DNA of 64,000 bases from Ahaetulla prasina (GCF_028640845.1 NC_080540.1:139151420-139215419), one strand, 5' to 3'; counted from the first letter of the stretch, positions 22,847 to 34,228 are shown. The notes: generated from the letters alone by a model not told the origin. A program made the numbers and translations.

Positions 22847-22961
22847 AGGCTTGCTGTCAAACATCAGCCATAATACTAATGACTGTTTTGAACAATATGC
22901 AGGTTGTATTACATGAATGGCTATTTTATATGTGAAATTATGACTGAAACCTATATAGGTT

Positions 22962-23093
22962 CACACTGTCAGGAAGTTTGTCCTTAGTTTTAGGTTGCTT
23001 CTCTCTTTGTTGAGTTTCCATCCATTGCTTCTTGTTTTGCCTTCTGATGCTTTGGAAAATACTTTGCCCACCCCTTCTTTCTAGCAGCCCCTT
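22962..23093 (-). mobile_element. CR1 LINE fragment
   Basis: CACTGTCAGGAAGTTTGTCC and TCCATCCATTGCTTCTTGTT match the antisense CR1 copy at 36445-36944 but are more diverged. It is about 130 bases long and non-coding. Confidence 0.7.
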
Positions 23094-23175
23094 AAAACCC
23101 GTTGCCTATCACATTCTTGGGCAAAGCATGTGAGCCATTTCCTCCTTTCAGTGGTCCATGAAAGTGCATCTATAG

Positions 23176-23283
23176 CAGAGGTCTCTAACCTTGGCCATTT
23201 TAAGACTTTAAGACAGCAAAGGCTGAGGAATTCTGGGAGTTGAAGTCCACAAGTCTTAAAGTGCCCAAGTTCGGAGATCCCTG
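23176..23283. mobile_element. Palindromic hAT-type MITE, copy 2
   Basis: CAGAGGTCTCTAACCTTGG through GTTCGGAGATCCCTG, 108 bases, flanked by ATCTATAG at 23168-23175 and 23284-23291. The left arm has lost part of its inner sequence compared with copies at 20188 and 34086. Confidence 0.88.
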
Positions 23284-23394
23284 ATCTATAGTATGTAGAT
23301 AATATATATAGTTCTTGCAGAACTATAGATACGTTGAGGCTGGGTGTGACAAGGAATGGCTGGTGGGGGGGCAGGCAAGGTAGTCCTTGACATG

Positions 23395-23761
23395 AGTGAC
23401 ATTGAGTTGGCCACACCTACCCAGTCACATGACCATCAAGCCACACCCACTGTCACATGACCATCAAGCCACACCCACAAAATAAGCCACACCCACAGAA
23501 CCAGTAGTAAAGAAAATTAGAACCTATCCCTGAAACATGCGCATGTGCAGTGTGCACCAAAAACTTTGCACGGAAAAAGAAGGCTTGACAAGGTAAGTAG
23601 AACAGTTATGCCATGCGAATATAAACAGCACGGCACAGCTGATCATCAGAAATACCAGTTCCGTCTGAACATTTTGTTTTACTACTAGTTCGCCTGAACC
23701 AGTAGTTTTTGTCACTACTGGTTCGGCCAAACCGGTGCGAACCGGTAGCATTTCACCTCTG
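23395..23761. mobile_element. Diverged relative of the ACCGGTTCT hAT family
   Basis: Contains repeated AAGCCACACCCAC units (23420-23500), a GC-mixed middle, and the terminal block ACTACTGGTTCGG, GCGAACCGGTAGCATTTCAC, CTCTG. Boundaries at the left are uncertain. Confidence 0.5.
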
Positions 23762-23884
23762 CTATGTATCTATGAAGTGCTTGGCACATTGATCTTTCCA
23801 GGCAGTGTAGAAAAATACTGGGGGGCTTAGAAAATGATTTGTGAGGTCACACGTGGCCCATGGGGAACAACTTTGAGACTAACA

Positions 23885-24030
23885 TCTATGGAGATTCTCA
23901 GTCATCAAGGTCATAGTTGTCCAAAAGATGCTTTTTCAAAAGACAACTGGACTTTGTTTTTCCTTGAAAACATTTGCTTTTCATCCAAGAAGCTTCTTCA
24001 CTTCTGAGACCACTGGTTTATATTCATGTA
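23885..24030 (-). mobile_element. Penelope-like fragment related to 20158-20565
   Basis: GGAGATTCTCAGTCATCAAGG, CAACTGGACTTTG and CATCCAAGAAGCTTCTTC repeat the sequence of the fragment at 20158. The hammerhead-like motif is present but degraded: GTGAAGA replaces CTGAAGA on the minus strand. Confidence 0.55.
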
Positions 24031-24034
24031 ATGT

Positions 24035-25892
24035 TGAATGTGACTAAACCCTTTTACCTTGAAAAAAATCCCATTGAAGTGAGATTTTCTCCTGAATAAG
24101 TATGTTGCTCATACTTAGTATGAATAAACTTTTCCCCCCCTGTCTTAAGGCACTTCCTCCCTCCCTCCCTCCCTCTCTTTCTCTCTCTCCTGTACTTTTG
24201 GATGTAGAATTTTGAAACTTTGATAGAAGTTTGTAATTTTTGTTCCGGTGATGTTCAAATGACTGTTAGATAAATTATTTTTGTACATCAAGTGTTGATA
24301 GGCCAATTCCTAGTTTGTTTTCCTTGTTTTGTAACTGCTGTTATCTTGAACCTAATTTATTTATTACAAACATCGGTAGAGTTTAAAAATAATCCAGGAA
24401 CATATAATACAATTACAAATAATTAATGAGTTGCTGTTAACATATCTTTTTAGGATTTTGCTGCAATCAACCAACATCAAACAATAGTTCCAAATACTTG
24501 CCTATCATACTGAGCTAGAAACAAACCACAGTGAGTACAATGTATGTGCAGGATGAATGGCTTTGATTCCAAAAATGTTGACTGTATGTGTGTTTCCTTC
24601 AAGAAAACCCTTCCATCTCTAAACAAACTTTATGTACATCCCACATTGCTGAGCAGCATTTGCAAAGAAACTAGGCATTACAGTTGAGAAGCCGAAAAAC
24701 TTTTTCCAGGTTTTTCCTTATCTTTTGTTATGATCCAAGCAAACCTAACTAAGGTGTCAGTCAAAGCACACCCTAGTTGTAGGTGCCATTTAATTTTATG
24801 TTTTTTGCTTTTAATAGGCAGAGAACTGTTTTAGTGAGGTTATTATATCATATTTGTGTAGTCTACTCAATCCTTGGATTGAGGAAGGAAAGTAAATGTG
24901 TGCTACAAAATACATAAATAGTCAAATCATCAAAAATAATGAAGTGTGTGCTGCTGCCAATCCAACAGGCCTGAAAACATTGAAATTTTGGAGTTCTAGT
25001 CTTTTTTTTCTCTACCATGTTTTTGCAAGGACTTTCTGTTTTATTTGCGTTCGTGGATAGTGAGTAACAGACCCCTACAGCTTACCATTGAATGGCCAAA
25101 ATTAAAATAGCTTGAAAGGTCAGAGAACAAAAGGATTTTGCTCTCTGTGAGCATTTTTCTGCTTAAAAGAACCTCCAGGAGAGTATTTTTGTAATTTTCT
25201 TTTGACAAAACAAGTTTTTTAATTGTGTGATTTACTTATCTCGTCTGAGATTGCTTGATATACTCTGCTGCTTTTTAATTGCTTGAAAAGTTGAGCAGTT
25301 TTTCATGTTTTAAGGAGTGCTGAATTGTATAATTAAAACACTAACAGTGTAAATCAACAGTGCAGAAGAAAGACAGCGGAGAATTAAGCAAGCTTCTTGG
25401 CATAATAATAAAATCAAACTGGCATGAAAAGGGCCCATTAGAGAGGAGATGCTGAATACTAATCCCCCCACGGAGGAGGTGAAGGTAGAGTTAGACGAGT
25501 GAGAGCATTAGGAAGATCCCAGTAGCAGCAGTGAAAGAAGGGGAGGGTTAGTGGCAGACGTCAAAACGGAGCCGCAGAAGCTCACACATCGTGAAAAGTG
25601 AGCAAATGGTGACAGCATATGGTGGCGAACAGGATATGACATAGAAATTGCTTTTAATTAGGACTTGCTTTGGGTTGTGGAATCACATCTCTGGCATGCT
25701 GAGGTCCAGATGCTGCTAGAAATTGGATTGGAAATGGTGGCAGCCAAAGTTGATTTCCCTGCTGTTTAGCTGCTGCGTTCTTGGAGGACAAGGCAGCCTC
25801 ATCAGCAGCAGAAGGGCTTAAGGGGCAATTAGTCAGATTTAGGTTCAATAGCAGGCAGGTCTTAGCAGTTTGCAGGCTTGCTCAGAGGAATA
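24035..25892. other. No recognisable gene; low-complexity patch and AT-rich unique DNA
   Basis: A CCCT/CTTT-rich patch lies at 24148-24190. The rest is unique-looking. The segment 25190-25420, with ttttttaattgtg and tgctttttaattgcttg, has the look of conserved AT-rich regulatory DNA, but that is only an impression. Confidence 0.4.
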
Positions 25893-26060
25893 ACCAAAAA
25901 CTGTCTACCATTGACCTCACCCCATTCCTATGAGGACTATAAGGGGCGTGCATACGTGCACAAAAGTGCCTACCGTTCCTGTCCTATTGTTTCCTTTCAT
26001 TGTATGTGCTTGTATATAATGTTGTGACAAAATAAAAAATAAAAAAAATAGATAAAAATA
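25893..26060 (+). mobile_element. L2-like LINE, short 3' end
   Basis: Begins AACCAAAAACTGTCTACCATT in the last codons of the LINE protein, then GGGGCGTGCATACGTGCAC, CTACCGTTCCTGTCC and TGTTGTGACAAAATAAA with an A-rich tail. It is the most 5'-truncated copy of this family here. Confidence 0.8.
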
Positions 26061-26399
26061 AGAACGGGCTCAAAAACTGGTCTGGAGAGGCCAAAGGTCC
26101 CCTTGATTGTATTCCACTTTTTTTCTTTTTTAACAGAAGCAACAGCATCGCACAAACAAATAGGCTATCACTTGCTGTCAAATTATTCATCAGCTTTTTC
26201 CCACAGAGTCTCAACTACAGGTCATAGTCATGGATCGTGGACAGCTGTATCTGTAAGATTCTTGGTCTTAAATGAGATGCCATTCAGTGGGGTCATTTTA
26301 TTAAGGAACCAAGCATTTAAAAAAGGGGCTGTTGCACTTTCTGAGTTGTTATCTACTCTTACCTTTCACTAAGAACTAATATCCATATACCAAGTAGGG

Positions 26400-26600
26400 C
26401 AGTGGTGAAATTCATTTTTTTTACTACCAGTTCTGTGGGCGTGGCTTGGTGGGCGTGGCAGGGGAAGAATACTGCAACATTTCCATTCCCACCCCACTTG
26501 GGGACCAGCCAGAGGTGGTATTTTCCGGTTCTCTGAACTACTCAAAATTTCCGCTACCAGTTCTCCAGAACCTGTCAGAACCTGCTGGATTTTACCCCTG
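26400..26600 (+). mobile_element. hAT-type element of the ACCGGTTCT family, 8-bp TSD
   Basis: 201 bases from CAGTGGTGAAATTCA to CTGGATTTTACCCCTG, flanked exactly by AAGTAGGG at 26392-26399 and 26601-26608. It holds GGGCGTGGCTTGGTGGGCG and CTCAAAATTTCCGCTACC. Confidence 0.9.
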
Positions 26601-26954
26601 AAGTAGGGGCAATTAGCTTAAAGATATAGTCCCCCTTATCTTCCTTCTGACTAGGATTGTACAACAGGGTTAGTGATATAACTTATTTTATGGCTTTGTG
26701 CGTGCATGCTTACAACAACCCCCCCCACAAACCAAGATAAAATTAATTGAGCTAAACATGTTGCACAAACCCAGCCACTAAATTTTAAACAGCTTTCTTT
26801 CTTTAAAAGTGGGGTGGGGGGAACCTGACTGAAAACATAAATCATGTTCTATAAATCTCTCAAGAGCCTTGCAGGTTACATGTTTTTTCTTGAATGTATT
26901 TTAGAAGTTGCTTGTTTCTCTCCCCCCCTTCTCTCCCTCTCCCCCTCCCCCTCC

Positions 26955-27030
26955 CTATCTATTTACCTACCTACCTATCTACCTCCCTACCTACTTATCA
27001 TCCATCTATCCATCTATCTATCTATCTATC

Positions 27031-27089
<59 letters not shown>

Positions 27090-27096
27090 ATCTATC
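26955..27096 (+). repeat. ATCT/ACCT tetranucleotide microsatellite
   Basis: Starts as variant tacc, tccc and tatc units and becomes a pure ATCT run, with two ATC interruptions. Open frames over it, translating as YLSIYLSI, are artefacts. Confidence 0.97.
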
Positions 27097-27109
27097 CACT
27101 TTCTTTCCA

Positions 27110-27290
27110 CTTATGACTGTATGACTGTAACTTTGTTGCTGCCAATCCTTATGATTTATATTGATATATTGACCATCAATTGTGTTGTAAATGTTGTACC
27201 TTGATGAACGTATCTTTTCTTTTATGTACACTGAGAGCATATGCACCAAGACAAATTCCTTGTGTGTCCAATCACACTTGGCCAATAAAA
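27110..27290 (+). mobile_element. L3/CR1-like LINE 3' end (snake type)
   Basis: TTTATATTGATATATTGACC, GTACCTTGATGAACGTATC, TTTATGTACACTGAGAGCAT and TGTGTGTCCAATCACACTTG are the conserved 3' end of a LINE abundant in snakes. It ends GGCCAATAAA and passes directly into the TTCTA array. A second copy lies at 52309-52395. Confidence 0.75.
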
Positions 27291-27393
27291 AATTCTATTC
27301 TATTCTATTCTATTCTATTCTATTCTATTCTATTCTATTCTATTCTATTCTATTCTATTCTATTCTATTCTATTCTATTCCATCCATCCATCC
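27291..27393 (+). repeat. TTCTA pentanucleotide microsatellite at a LINE tail
   Basis: About 18 near-perfect TTCTA units (27291-27380), then four CATC units. It starts directly at the end of the L3-like LINE and so probably expanded from that element's tail. Confidence 0.96.
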
Positions 27394-27774
27394 AGGAGAT
27401 GGGCTTCAAAAATTTTAGCAATAGGTTCTCTGCCAGTTGCTGGGTGGGTCTGTCCATGGTGGGTGTGGTCTAGTTGGCCTCCTGCACCATGGCGTGGGGG
27501 CCACTTTCACCCTCCCCAGGCTCCAGAGGCTTTCTTTGAGCCTCCGGGAGGATGAAAATAGCCTCCCCTGGGTTCCGGAGGCCCTCCGAAAGCAGGAAAT
27601 GGAACCTGTTTTTCACCCTCACTGAGCCTCTGCGTGGGTCCTGCATTTACCTGTCATCCAAAACGGGCCATGTGGGAGGGGAGGGGCTGGGTGGAGAGAA
27701 CCAGCCAGGAGTTGAATTTGGGGGTTTGGTGAACTGCACAGAAATGCGCAGAACCCGGAGTAGCCCACCCTTCT
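27394..27774. other. GC-rich segment between two microsatellites
   Basis: Contains ctccagaggc, cctccgggagg and ggttccggaggccctcc, which suggest a degenerate GC-rich repeat, perhaps the body of a hAT-type element. No end repeats or coding signals are supported. Confidence 0.4.
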
Positions 27775-27791
27775 ATCTATCTACCTATCTA

Positions 27792-27868
<77 letters not shown>

Positions 27869-27896
27869 CCTACCTATCTATCTATCTACCTATCTA

Positions 27897-27991
<95 letters not shown>

Positions 27992-28018
27992 ATCATCATC
28001 TATCTATCTATCTATCTC
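27775..28018 (+). repeat. Second ATCT microsatellite
   Basis: About 240 bases of ATCT units with occasional ACCT, AATCT and ATC variants. The open frame 27552-28046 is an artefact of this repeat. Confidence 0.97.
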
Positions 28019-28019
28019 A

Positions 28020-29277
28020 TATAGCCACCCCTCTCACCATAAGTGACCCTGGGTAGTGCACAGCAATCAAATAGAATCAAATCTAATTTAAAAAAAAAAC
28101 AGTGCTTCATTTGATCTTTGTAATGCCTACTCTGTATTTTCTCCCTGAGCGTTTCTTTGCCGTATATTCTCTACTTCATCCTGATCTCCTTTTCTTTTGG
28201 AGAAAATAGTGCCTGTTTCATCCTAAGAATTCTGAGCCCCAGCCTCTGTGCCCACCTGTGTCCATGAAGGATTGAGTGGGAGAGGCATTTTAACCTTGGG
28301 CGTCTAACTGGAAGATGTGTTCTTTAGCTTTTGCAATATATTACTGATGAAGGGTCTGAGGTTGTTGGACACAAGCTTTGGCTGCAAAAGGTCCTAGGTT
28401 TTGTCTTTGACTTCTTTAAGAAGGTGTGAGAAAAACACCAGCCTTGAACCTACAGAACTGATGTTAGTTAACACTGAGAATGGTGGATCAACAGTCTGAA
28501 CTGGTGGATCAACAGTCATAATGGTTATGAAGTAACATCCTCTATAGGAAGCTTTGCTTGCAAACCCTGCAGCTTGAAAAAGGGGAGACAAAGAATAAGG
28601 TTGGCTTCTGGTATTTACTAGACTTGTCCAATGTGCAGTTTTCAAACCATTGACCATTTTTTGAGCCAAATATAGATCATCTCAGTGCCCTACTATCCAG
28701 ATTCTAGGGGTCACAAATCTGTTCAGAGATCATCCAATTTAAGTTTTTGTCTAAGATGGGAAGGCTTATAATTCAACTCTTCCTAACAGATTGACACTTA
28801 CATATGGATCTGCTTCTCTCCATTTTATTCACACCCTTGTTCTGAAAAAGAACCAACAGGTCAGGGATGCACAGTATATGTCAGTAAAAAAACACATCCT
28901 TTTAATTTTTTACATTGGTAAAATAATAGTCCAATCTGGTTGATGTTTTTTCCTTTTTGAAAAAAATATGTGGTAAAAATTTGTCACTGTTTAGCTTTAC
29001 CGTTTTTCTTAATACACTAATATTTTGTGTGCAACTTTCTTAATTTACATAACTGATAATGTAAATTGCCCAAGAAGTATTTTAATGCAAATTATCTTGG
29101 GGGTTATCCTTTGACACATAAATTTCTCTGATACAGGCTTTTAAAATGTAAATTCTGTGGATGTAAGCTGTTTTTAAAATATAACTAATGCTGTATATAT
29201 GCAATTTTCAGTAGCATGCCTTCTTTCAGATGTGAAGGTTTTCCTGTGGATATTTTACTGAGAGAAAACAAATCTAT
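28020..29277. other. No recognisable gene or repeat
   Basis: Unique-looking sequence with short A or T runs. A 16-base direct repeat, ctggtggatcaacagt and atggtggatcaacagt, sits near 28483-28515. Confidence 0.5.
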
Positions 29278-29711
29278 TCCACCTATTTCCCCCCCACTAT
29301 AACAACTCTGAGAGGCAGAAGTGGGTTTCAGTAGGTTCTGACCAGTTCTGGAGAACCGGTAGCGGAAATTTTGAGTAGTTCGGAGAACCGGTAAATAACA
29401 CCTCTGACCGCCCCCGCCCCCACCTATTCTCTGCCTCCTGAGTCCCAGCTGATTGGGAGGGAATGGAGATTTTACAGTATTCTTCCCCTGCCACTCCCCC
29501 CCAAGCCATGCCCACCAAGCTATGCCACGCTCACCAAGCCACACCCACAGAATCGGTAGTAAAAAAATTTGAAATCCAACACTGCTGAGAGGTGAGTTGA
29601 ACTGAAAGAGAATAACTGGCTGAAAGTCATTCAACTGGCTTTCATGCTTAAGGTGGAACTTGAATTCATAGTCTCCTGGTTTCTAGGCCTTCACCACTAT
29701 ACCAAACAGAC
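29278..29711 (-). mobile_element. tRNA-derived SINE, split by a hAT element
   Basis: On the minus strand the head reads GTTTGGTATAGTGGTGAAGG, AACCAGGAGACTATGAATTC and GCATGAAAGCCAG, a tRNA-like start with A and B boxes. After the hAT (29316-29584) the body continues as CCTCTCAGAGTTGTTATAG and GGGGAAATAGGTGG. Related copies are at 29972, 55829 and 57538. Confidence 0.75.
29316..29584 (-). mobile_element. hAT-type element of the ACCGGTTCT family, nested in a SINE
   Basis: 269 bases from CAGAAGTGGGTTTCAGTAGG to AATCCAACACTG, flanked exactly by CTGAGAGG (29308-29315 and 29585-29592). It holds GAGAACCGGTAGCGGAAATT and AAGCCACACCCACAGAATCG. Confidence 0.9.
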
Positions 29712-29971
29712 TTTCTAAAAACATCAACAACAGCAACGCATAACGAACAGAGCACTTCAGTGAGATTATATCGGTTTATTTGGAACTCTGTGGTGAAAAG
29801 AGAAGTTTATCTTGAAAAGTATCTACAAATGAATTATTGGAATTTTAGTAAACTGCCATACTGCAGCAGTAGATTTTAAAGGAAATTTGTTGAGCCGGTC
29901 TTTATTCCTGACAACTGCCTGAACAAGTCCCTGCAGTTTCCTGGTATGATTTTTGGAGGTGGTTTTGTCCT

Positions 29972-30107
29972 TGCCTTCTTCCTAGAGTTGAGAGAGAGTG
30001 ACCAACCCAAAGTTACCCACCTGACTGTATGCCCAAGATAGGATAAACCTCACAGTCTCCTAGTTTCTAGCCTGGTGCCTCAACCACTAGACCAAACCAG
30101 GGGTTTT
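29972..30107 (-). mobile_element. tRNA-derived SINE head fragment
   Basis: The minus strand reads GGTTTGGTCTAGTGGTTGAG, then CTAGAAACTAGGAGACTGTG and GGTCACTCTCTCTCAA, the 5' part of the SINE family seen complete at 57538-57745. Confidence 0.7.
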
Positions 30108-30109
30108 TT

Positions 30110-30546
30110 TCCCCCAGCAGAAATGACCAATGGATTATTTTCCCCAGTGACATCGGCCTCTAATTTTGAAGCATAATTGCAAAGAGCTGGGCAGAAGTTG
30201 CCAAGCTAGAGGGTTGAATCAGCAGGATTGAAAAATATGCAATGTTGCTCATACTTGAGGAATAACCACTTGAGAAATTCAGAGTTCTCTCAAAGTTGAT
30301 TGGGACTTGGACAAAGTTCCCTTCAACCAAGCAACCTCCACTCTGAGAAAATCAAGATGTGGATACAACCTTACTCTGCAACTTTTGAGTTTTTTTTTAT
30401 AAACTGAAAAAAAAAAGTGATTGTTGCATTGGAAACTCCACTCAAGGGCAGATTTAGTATCACCAATGTTGCTTGTATCTTGTGGAACATATTAGAAGGC
30501 ACTCTGAAAATATGGGTGATATTCTATAAAAGGACTTAACATTATG
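30110..30546. other. No recognisable gene or repeat
   Basis: Unique-looking sequence; nothing supported. Confidence 0.5.
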
Positions 30547-30681
30547 CAGGGGTGTCAAACTTGCAGTGTGTGGGCCAGATGCATCGTGCGCTGTCCACAT
30601 CTACCCCCAGTTTAGTGAAGGGGGAAAAAGTTGCGATACATCATGTGACGACAATGTGTCATCGTGAGTTTGACACCCCTG
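30547..30681. mobile_element. Short hAT-type MITE of the CAGGGGTGTCAAACT type
   Basis: 135 bases with ends CAGGGGTGTCAAACTTGC and, reversed, CAGGGGTGTCAAACTCAC. It contains GGGCCAGATGCATC and shares its whole body with the copy at 40609. The TSD is not clear here. Confidence 0.8.
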
Positions 30682-30689
30682 TTATAGAG

Positions 30690-31534
30690 CTTGTGGAAAA
30701 AGCTGGACAAAAAATATTCTAACTGAAAGTCTTGGTGTATTTCAGCATGGTTGAATTGTAATCTGTGATTTTAGACTTCTTTATCACAAAACAATCTTCT
30801 CACACAACTACATTTCAGGTCCCTTTGGAGGTCAGCCATATCTTCCCTCCCACTCCCTGGACACTCCTGCATGTTAATCTACTGAATCTTTAAACTGACT
30901 CATAAAATTATAAACGGATAATAACTTTTTAAAGACCAAGATGACATGACAGTATGAAATGGCATTGCCCATAAAATGCATATTCACTGTGTCCGTGCGA
31001 TGTGCAAGGCATATTGGGGAAATGCTGAAATATAATTAGTTCTCCCAAAACAGAACTAGTTGTATGGTAATAGATTGGTATACAGTATATTTTGATGTGA
31101 TTGTTGTATATACCTCAAGCTGATCAAAAGCAACATTTTGAATCCTTCTGACAAGGTTTTGATTCACATCTTGCTTTAAAAACCATTGGAGGAGGCGGAT
31201 TGTTTGAAAGGAAGAATAAAAGGGGAATCGGAAAGGTGGAAGTAATTTTTTTTTTTTATTGGGAATTTAGCTGCACTCACGGCATATTTGCTTTTCCGTT
31301 CCCAAACATCTGAAGCCAAAACTAAAGCTAGCAGCAGCAACTATTTTTCCTGCTGCAAAGTCCCTCTCATCACTTCTCAGAATTCATGTCAAAAGTAATA
31401 GCAAACTGTGACAGTCAAGGAGCCACATTTTACACACCTAGGAACCCATCTCGGCAATGAATGCTCTGTTTTGAAGAAGAAGACGGCTTTTTCTGTGAGA
31501 AAAATAAGTATTTGAGACAGGCAAGACAGAAAAC
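30690..31534. other. No recognisable gene or repeat
   Basis: Unique-looking sequence; nothing supported. Confidence 0.5.
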
Positions 31535-31652
31535 TGAAAGAAAACTGGACAGCCACTTGTCTGAAATGGTATAGGGCCTTCTGCTTGAGCAGGGCATAGA
31601 AGACCTCCAAGGTCCCTTCCAGCTCTATTCTAATTGATTAATTGATTGATAT
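31535..31652 (+). mobile_element. CR1 LINE 3' end
   Basis: GGACAGCCACTTGTCTGAAA, GGTATAGGGCCTTCTGCTTG and AGACCTCCAAGGTCCCTTCC are the sense-strand CR1 3' terminus, ending in an ATTGATTA-type tail. It is the only CR1 end in the window on the plus strand. Confidence 0.8.
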
Positions 31653-31712
31653 TATTTTCTGAACAGTTGAAAGGCTTTGAAATGGGGAGACTGTGCACCA
31701 TAAATGAGAAAT

Positions 31713-32063
31713 ATTGCAGAAAATATGACTTCTGTAACAGAGTTGTTAATGCTTGGAACTCGTTACCTGACTCTATAGTCTCTACTCAAAATCCCAAAAT
31801 CTTCAACCAAAAACTGTCTACTATTGACCTCACCCCATTCCTAAGCGGACTATAAGGGGCGTGCATAAGAGCACAAAAGTGCCTACCGTTCCTGTCCTAT
31901 TGTTTCCTTCATTATATCAAATTAATATAACTGATGCATATTCTTTACTTATATCAGGCTTCAGCTTCGTGCTTCTGGGAGCAATGTGTGATCGCAGCTG
32001 TTTCTTCCTTTTCCAATTTTACACGGGAGAAAACCCGAACAACCAAAGACCTACATACATACA

Positions 32064-32115
<52 letters not shown>

Positions 32116-32200
32116 CTTCATGATATGTTTTTTTTTATTTATGACAATGTTTGTGTATACTGTTGTGACAAAATGAAATAAAAAAAAATAAAAAATAAAC
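31713..32200 (+). mobile_element. L2-like LINE 3' end carrying an insertion
   Basis: Coding is present from CRKYDFCNRVVNAWNSLPDS to the stop (LTPFLSGL), then the family 3' UTR with GGGGCGTGCATAAGAGCAC. The UTR is interrupted at about 31966-32085 by a Penelope-derived piece and microsatellite, and resumes with TGTATACTGTTGTGACAAAA and an A-rich tail. Confidence 0.8.
31966..32115. mobile_element. Deletion derivative of the 57761 Penelope-like element, with ACAT/AT tail
   Basis: CAGGCTTCAGCTTCGTGCTT to GCAGCTGTTTCTTCC matches the left arm of the element at 57761 (57876-57932). It is joined at once to CCAATTTTACACGGGAGAAA, ACCAAAGACCTACAT, which matches the end of the right arm (59409-59450). 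All coding sequence is gone. About ten ACAT units and an AT run follow (32053-32113). Confidence 0.75.
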
Positions 32201-32349
32201 ATGCATTTATTGACTAGGATTTTTAGACAGAGTTTACTGAACAAACCATAGAAGCTTGGTTTTGCAAATATCAATAAGTCATAATAAGTTTGCATTTCAC
32301 TCTATGGGTTTGCAGATCACACTAAACAAACAACGTGACATTATGGCTT

Positions 32350-32975
32350 AACATTAGGTGCTGTTGTTCCCCATTTCGGGTCTGAGCCTGGTGCCGAAGC
32401 CAATGATGGATGCCAGACATGAGGTGCAGGTTTTCTGATTCCTTTTTATTGGAATACTCCAAGGAAAAGGGCTCCTGGCCAAAATGCCAAGAACCAAGAA
32501 TCAAGGATTAAGAAAGCTTTATACATTTTCACTAAAAGAGAAGGCGGGACAAGGCGAGATAATAAGAAATATCATCTAATAAACATTTTAGTAATAATTC
32601 TACAATTTGTTCTATTGGTCTCTAGCTGTCCCAATTCCTAAGCCTTGGCTAATGAATGCCCCAGGAGTTAGCTAATACACACTTAATTGGCTGCAGGCCA
32701 TCTGTATTCCTAATTTTTAACTGAGGCCTGCAAGTTGTCTAACACTTGTTACTTTTATCAGCTTTCGAACTACCCAGAATTGTTACAAGATTTACACATG
32801 CATATTTCCTGTAGATAAACATTCTTTGTTCTTGCCAGACATACTCCGCAATTATAGGCTTCCTGATTTACTTTCAAGTGTGTATCATGACTTGGCTTTA
32901 TGTTAGCATACAGCCCATCATTGCGTGGATGCGTTATAAATCTATCATCTGTAGTGCCACTGGAAATATGTGACA
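32350..32975 (-). mobile_element. Possible solo LTR (endogenous retrovirus-like)
   Basis: The minus strand has the order expected for an LTR: a TATAAAGC box (TGTATAAAGCTTTCTTAATC), about 90 bases later AATAAAAAGG as polyadenylation signal, then GCACCAGGCTCAGACCCG and GGGGAACAACA. A possible start is TGTCACATATTTCC near 32972. The ends and TSD are not proven, and no internal genes are present. Confidence 0.45.
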
Positions 32976-32999
32976 ACTACTCATTTTTCCTCTGGTACA

Positions 33000-34077
33000 A
33001 ACATAGAGAGCAGGCAGTTCCCAAGGCATTTTAAAAAAAATGCAACTTCAAAATCAAAATCTATAAATGTTTTCCCCAGCTTTCTCCAGTTTTTAGTGCA
33101 GGGATGCAGCCTCATTTTTGAAAAGTTGAATGAAACATGACTGAGTAACATTTGGGGCTGGTGTGAAGTAGTGGGCCGCAGCCCGAAATGCCTGGGGTTG
33201 TAGCTGTTTTGTTTCCCAGTTGCCTGTCCTTGGTAAGATGATGTTATTCTACAGGAAGGGCAGAAGGCTTGCTCTGAGATTCTTCTGTGCTGTATATTTT
33301 CTTTTTTCAAGACACAGATAGTGCTGGGTATAAAAGTCAGCCTTGAATTAAAAGCAATGTTGGCTTAGAAAGAGCACATTATGCAAACACTATGCCTGCT
33401 TATGGCTATGTGTTTCATTAGGGTTTGAACTTTATTGATGTAATTTAGGTTAATGCACTATTATTTTGCATATTTGTTACATTGTATTATCCTGCCCACG
33501 ATGGATCGCTTAGATACATAAGATCAATAACTGCCTGATAATGCTTGCAAATTTATATCACTAAAAATTTGTCAGTCTGTGGGGTTCACTGAGATTCTTT
33601 GACACAGTTTCTTAACCTTTCGTACCATCTTCTCTGTAGGCTGTGATATCTGATTGACACCGGATAAGTAGCCTAATGGAACTGCAGTAAGGAACAAAGG
33701 AAGGCTAATGCGTGCACTGAAGTCAGAACTCTTTACTATGATTTATCAAGCACTTAAGTTGATCTACAGAACTGGAGGTATTTCTGAGGTTGTACATCTG
33801 GGCCCATTTTGTAGCACAGGGCAAGGGAACTTTAGCTTTGAGGCAGGATTATAATTAAGGTATAGCTTAAAAGAACACATGGATGTTCAATTAGCCAAGA
33901 AGCACTCATGAAATACTAGCGAAAAGGACTTCTGAAAGGGTTTGAAGTTCATTTCACACACGGAGTTCCTAACATGGGCAAATGAGTCATGTAATAAAAT
34001 CTTCAATCTGGTAAAAAGCCGCTGACCCAGACATCTCTAGGTTAATCTTTCCTCACACTTTGTGGATACTTTGCATC
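33000..34077. other. No recognisable gene or repeat
   Basis: Unique-looking sequence; nothing supported. Confidence 0.5.
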
Positions 34078-34085
34078 TCCTAGCA

Positions 34086-34220
34086 CAGGGGTCTCCAACC
34101 TTGGTCCCTTTAAGACTTGTGGACTTCAACTTCCAGAGTTCCTCAGCCAGCTCTGTTGGCTGAGGGACTCTGGGAGTTGAAGTCCACAAGTCTTAAAGGG
34201 ACCAAGGTTGGAGACCCCTG
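34086..34220. mobile_element. Palindromic hAT-type MITE, copy 3 (best preserved)
   Basis: CAGGGGTCTCCAACCTTGGT pairs with the right end almost base for base; the arms run about 63 bases with only a few mismatches around a short centre. Flanked exactly by TCCTAGCA at 34078-34085 and 34221-34228. The near-perfect arms suggest a young copy. Confidence 0.93.
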
Positions 34221-34228
34221 TCCTAGCA

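Noticed and set aside
26955..28018. Repeat arrays considered as CRISPR-like
   Set aside because: They are pure short tandem repeats without spacers, in eukaryotic sequence.
27552..28046. Long open frame with a YLSIYLSI repeat protein
   Set aside because: It is the translation of an ATCT microsatellite; all frames are open there.
32350..32975. Complete endogenous retrovirus
   Set aside because: Only LTR-like signals are present; no gag, pol or env frame lies on either side.
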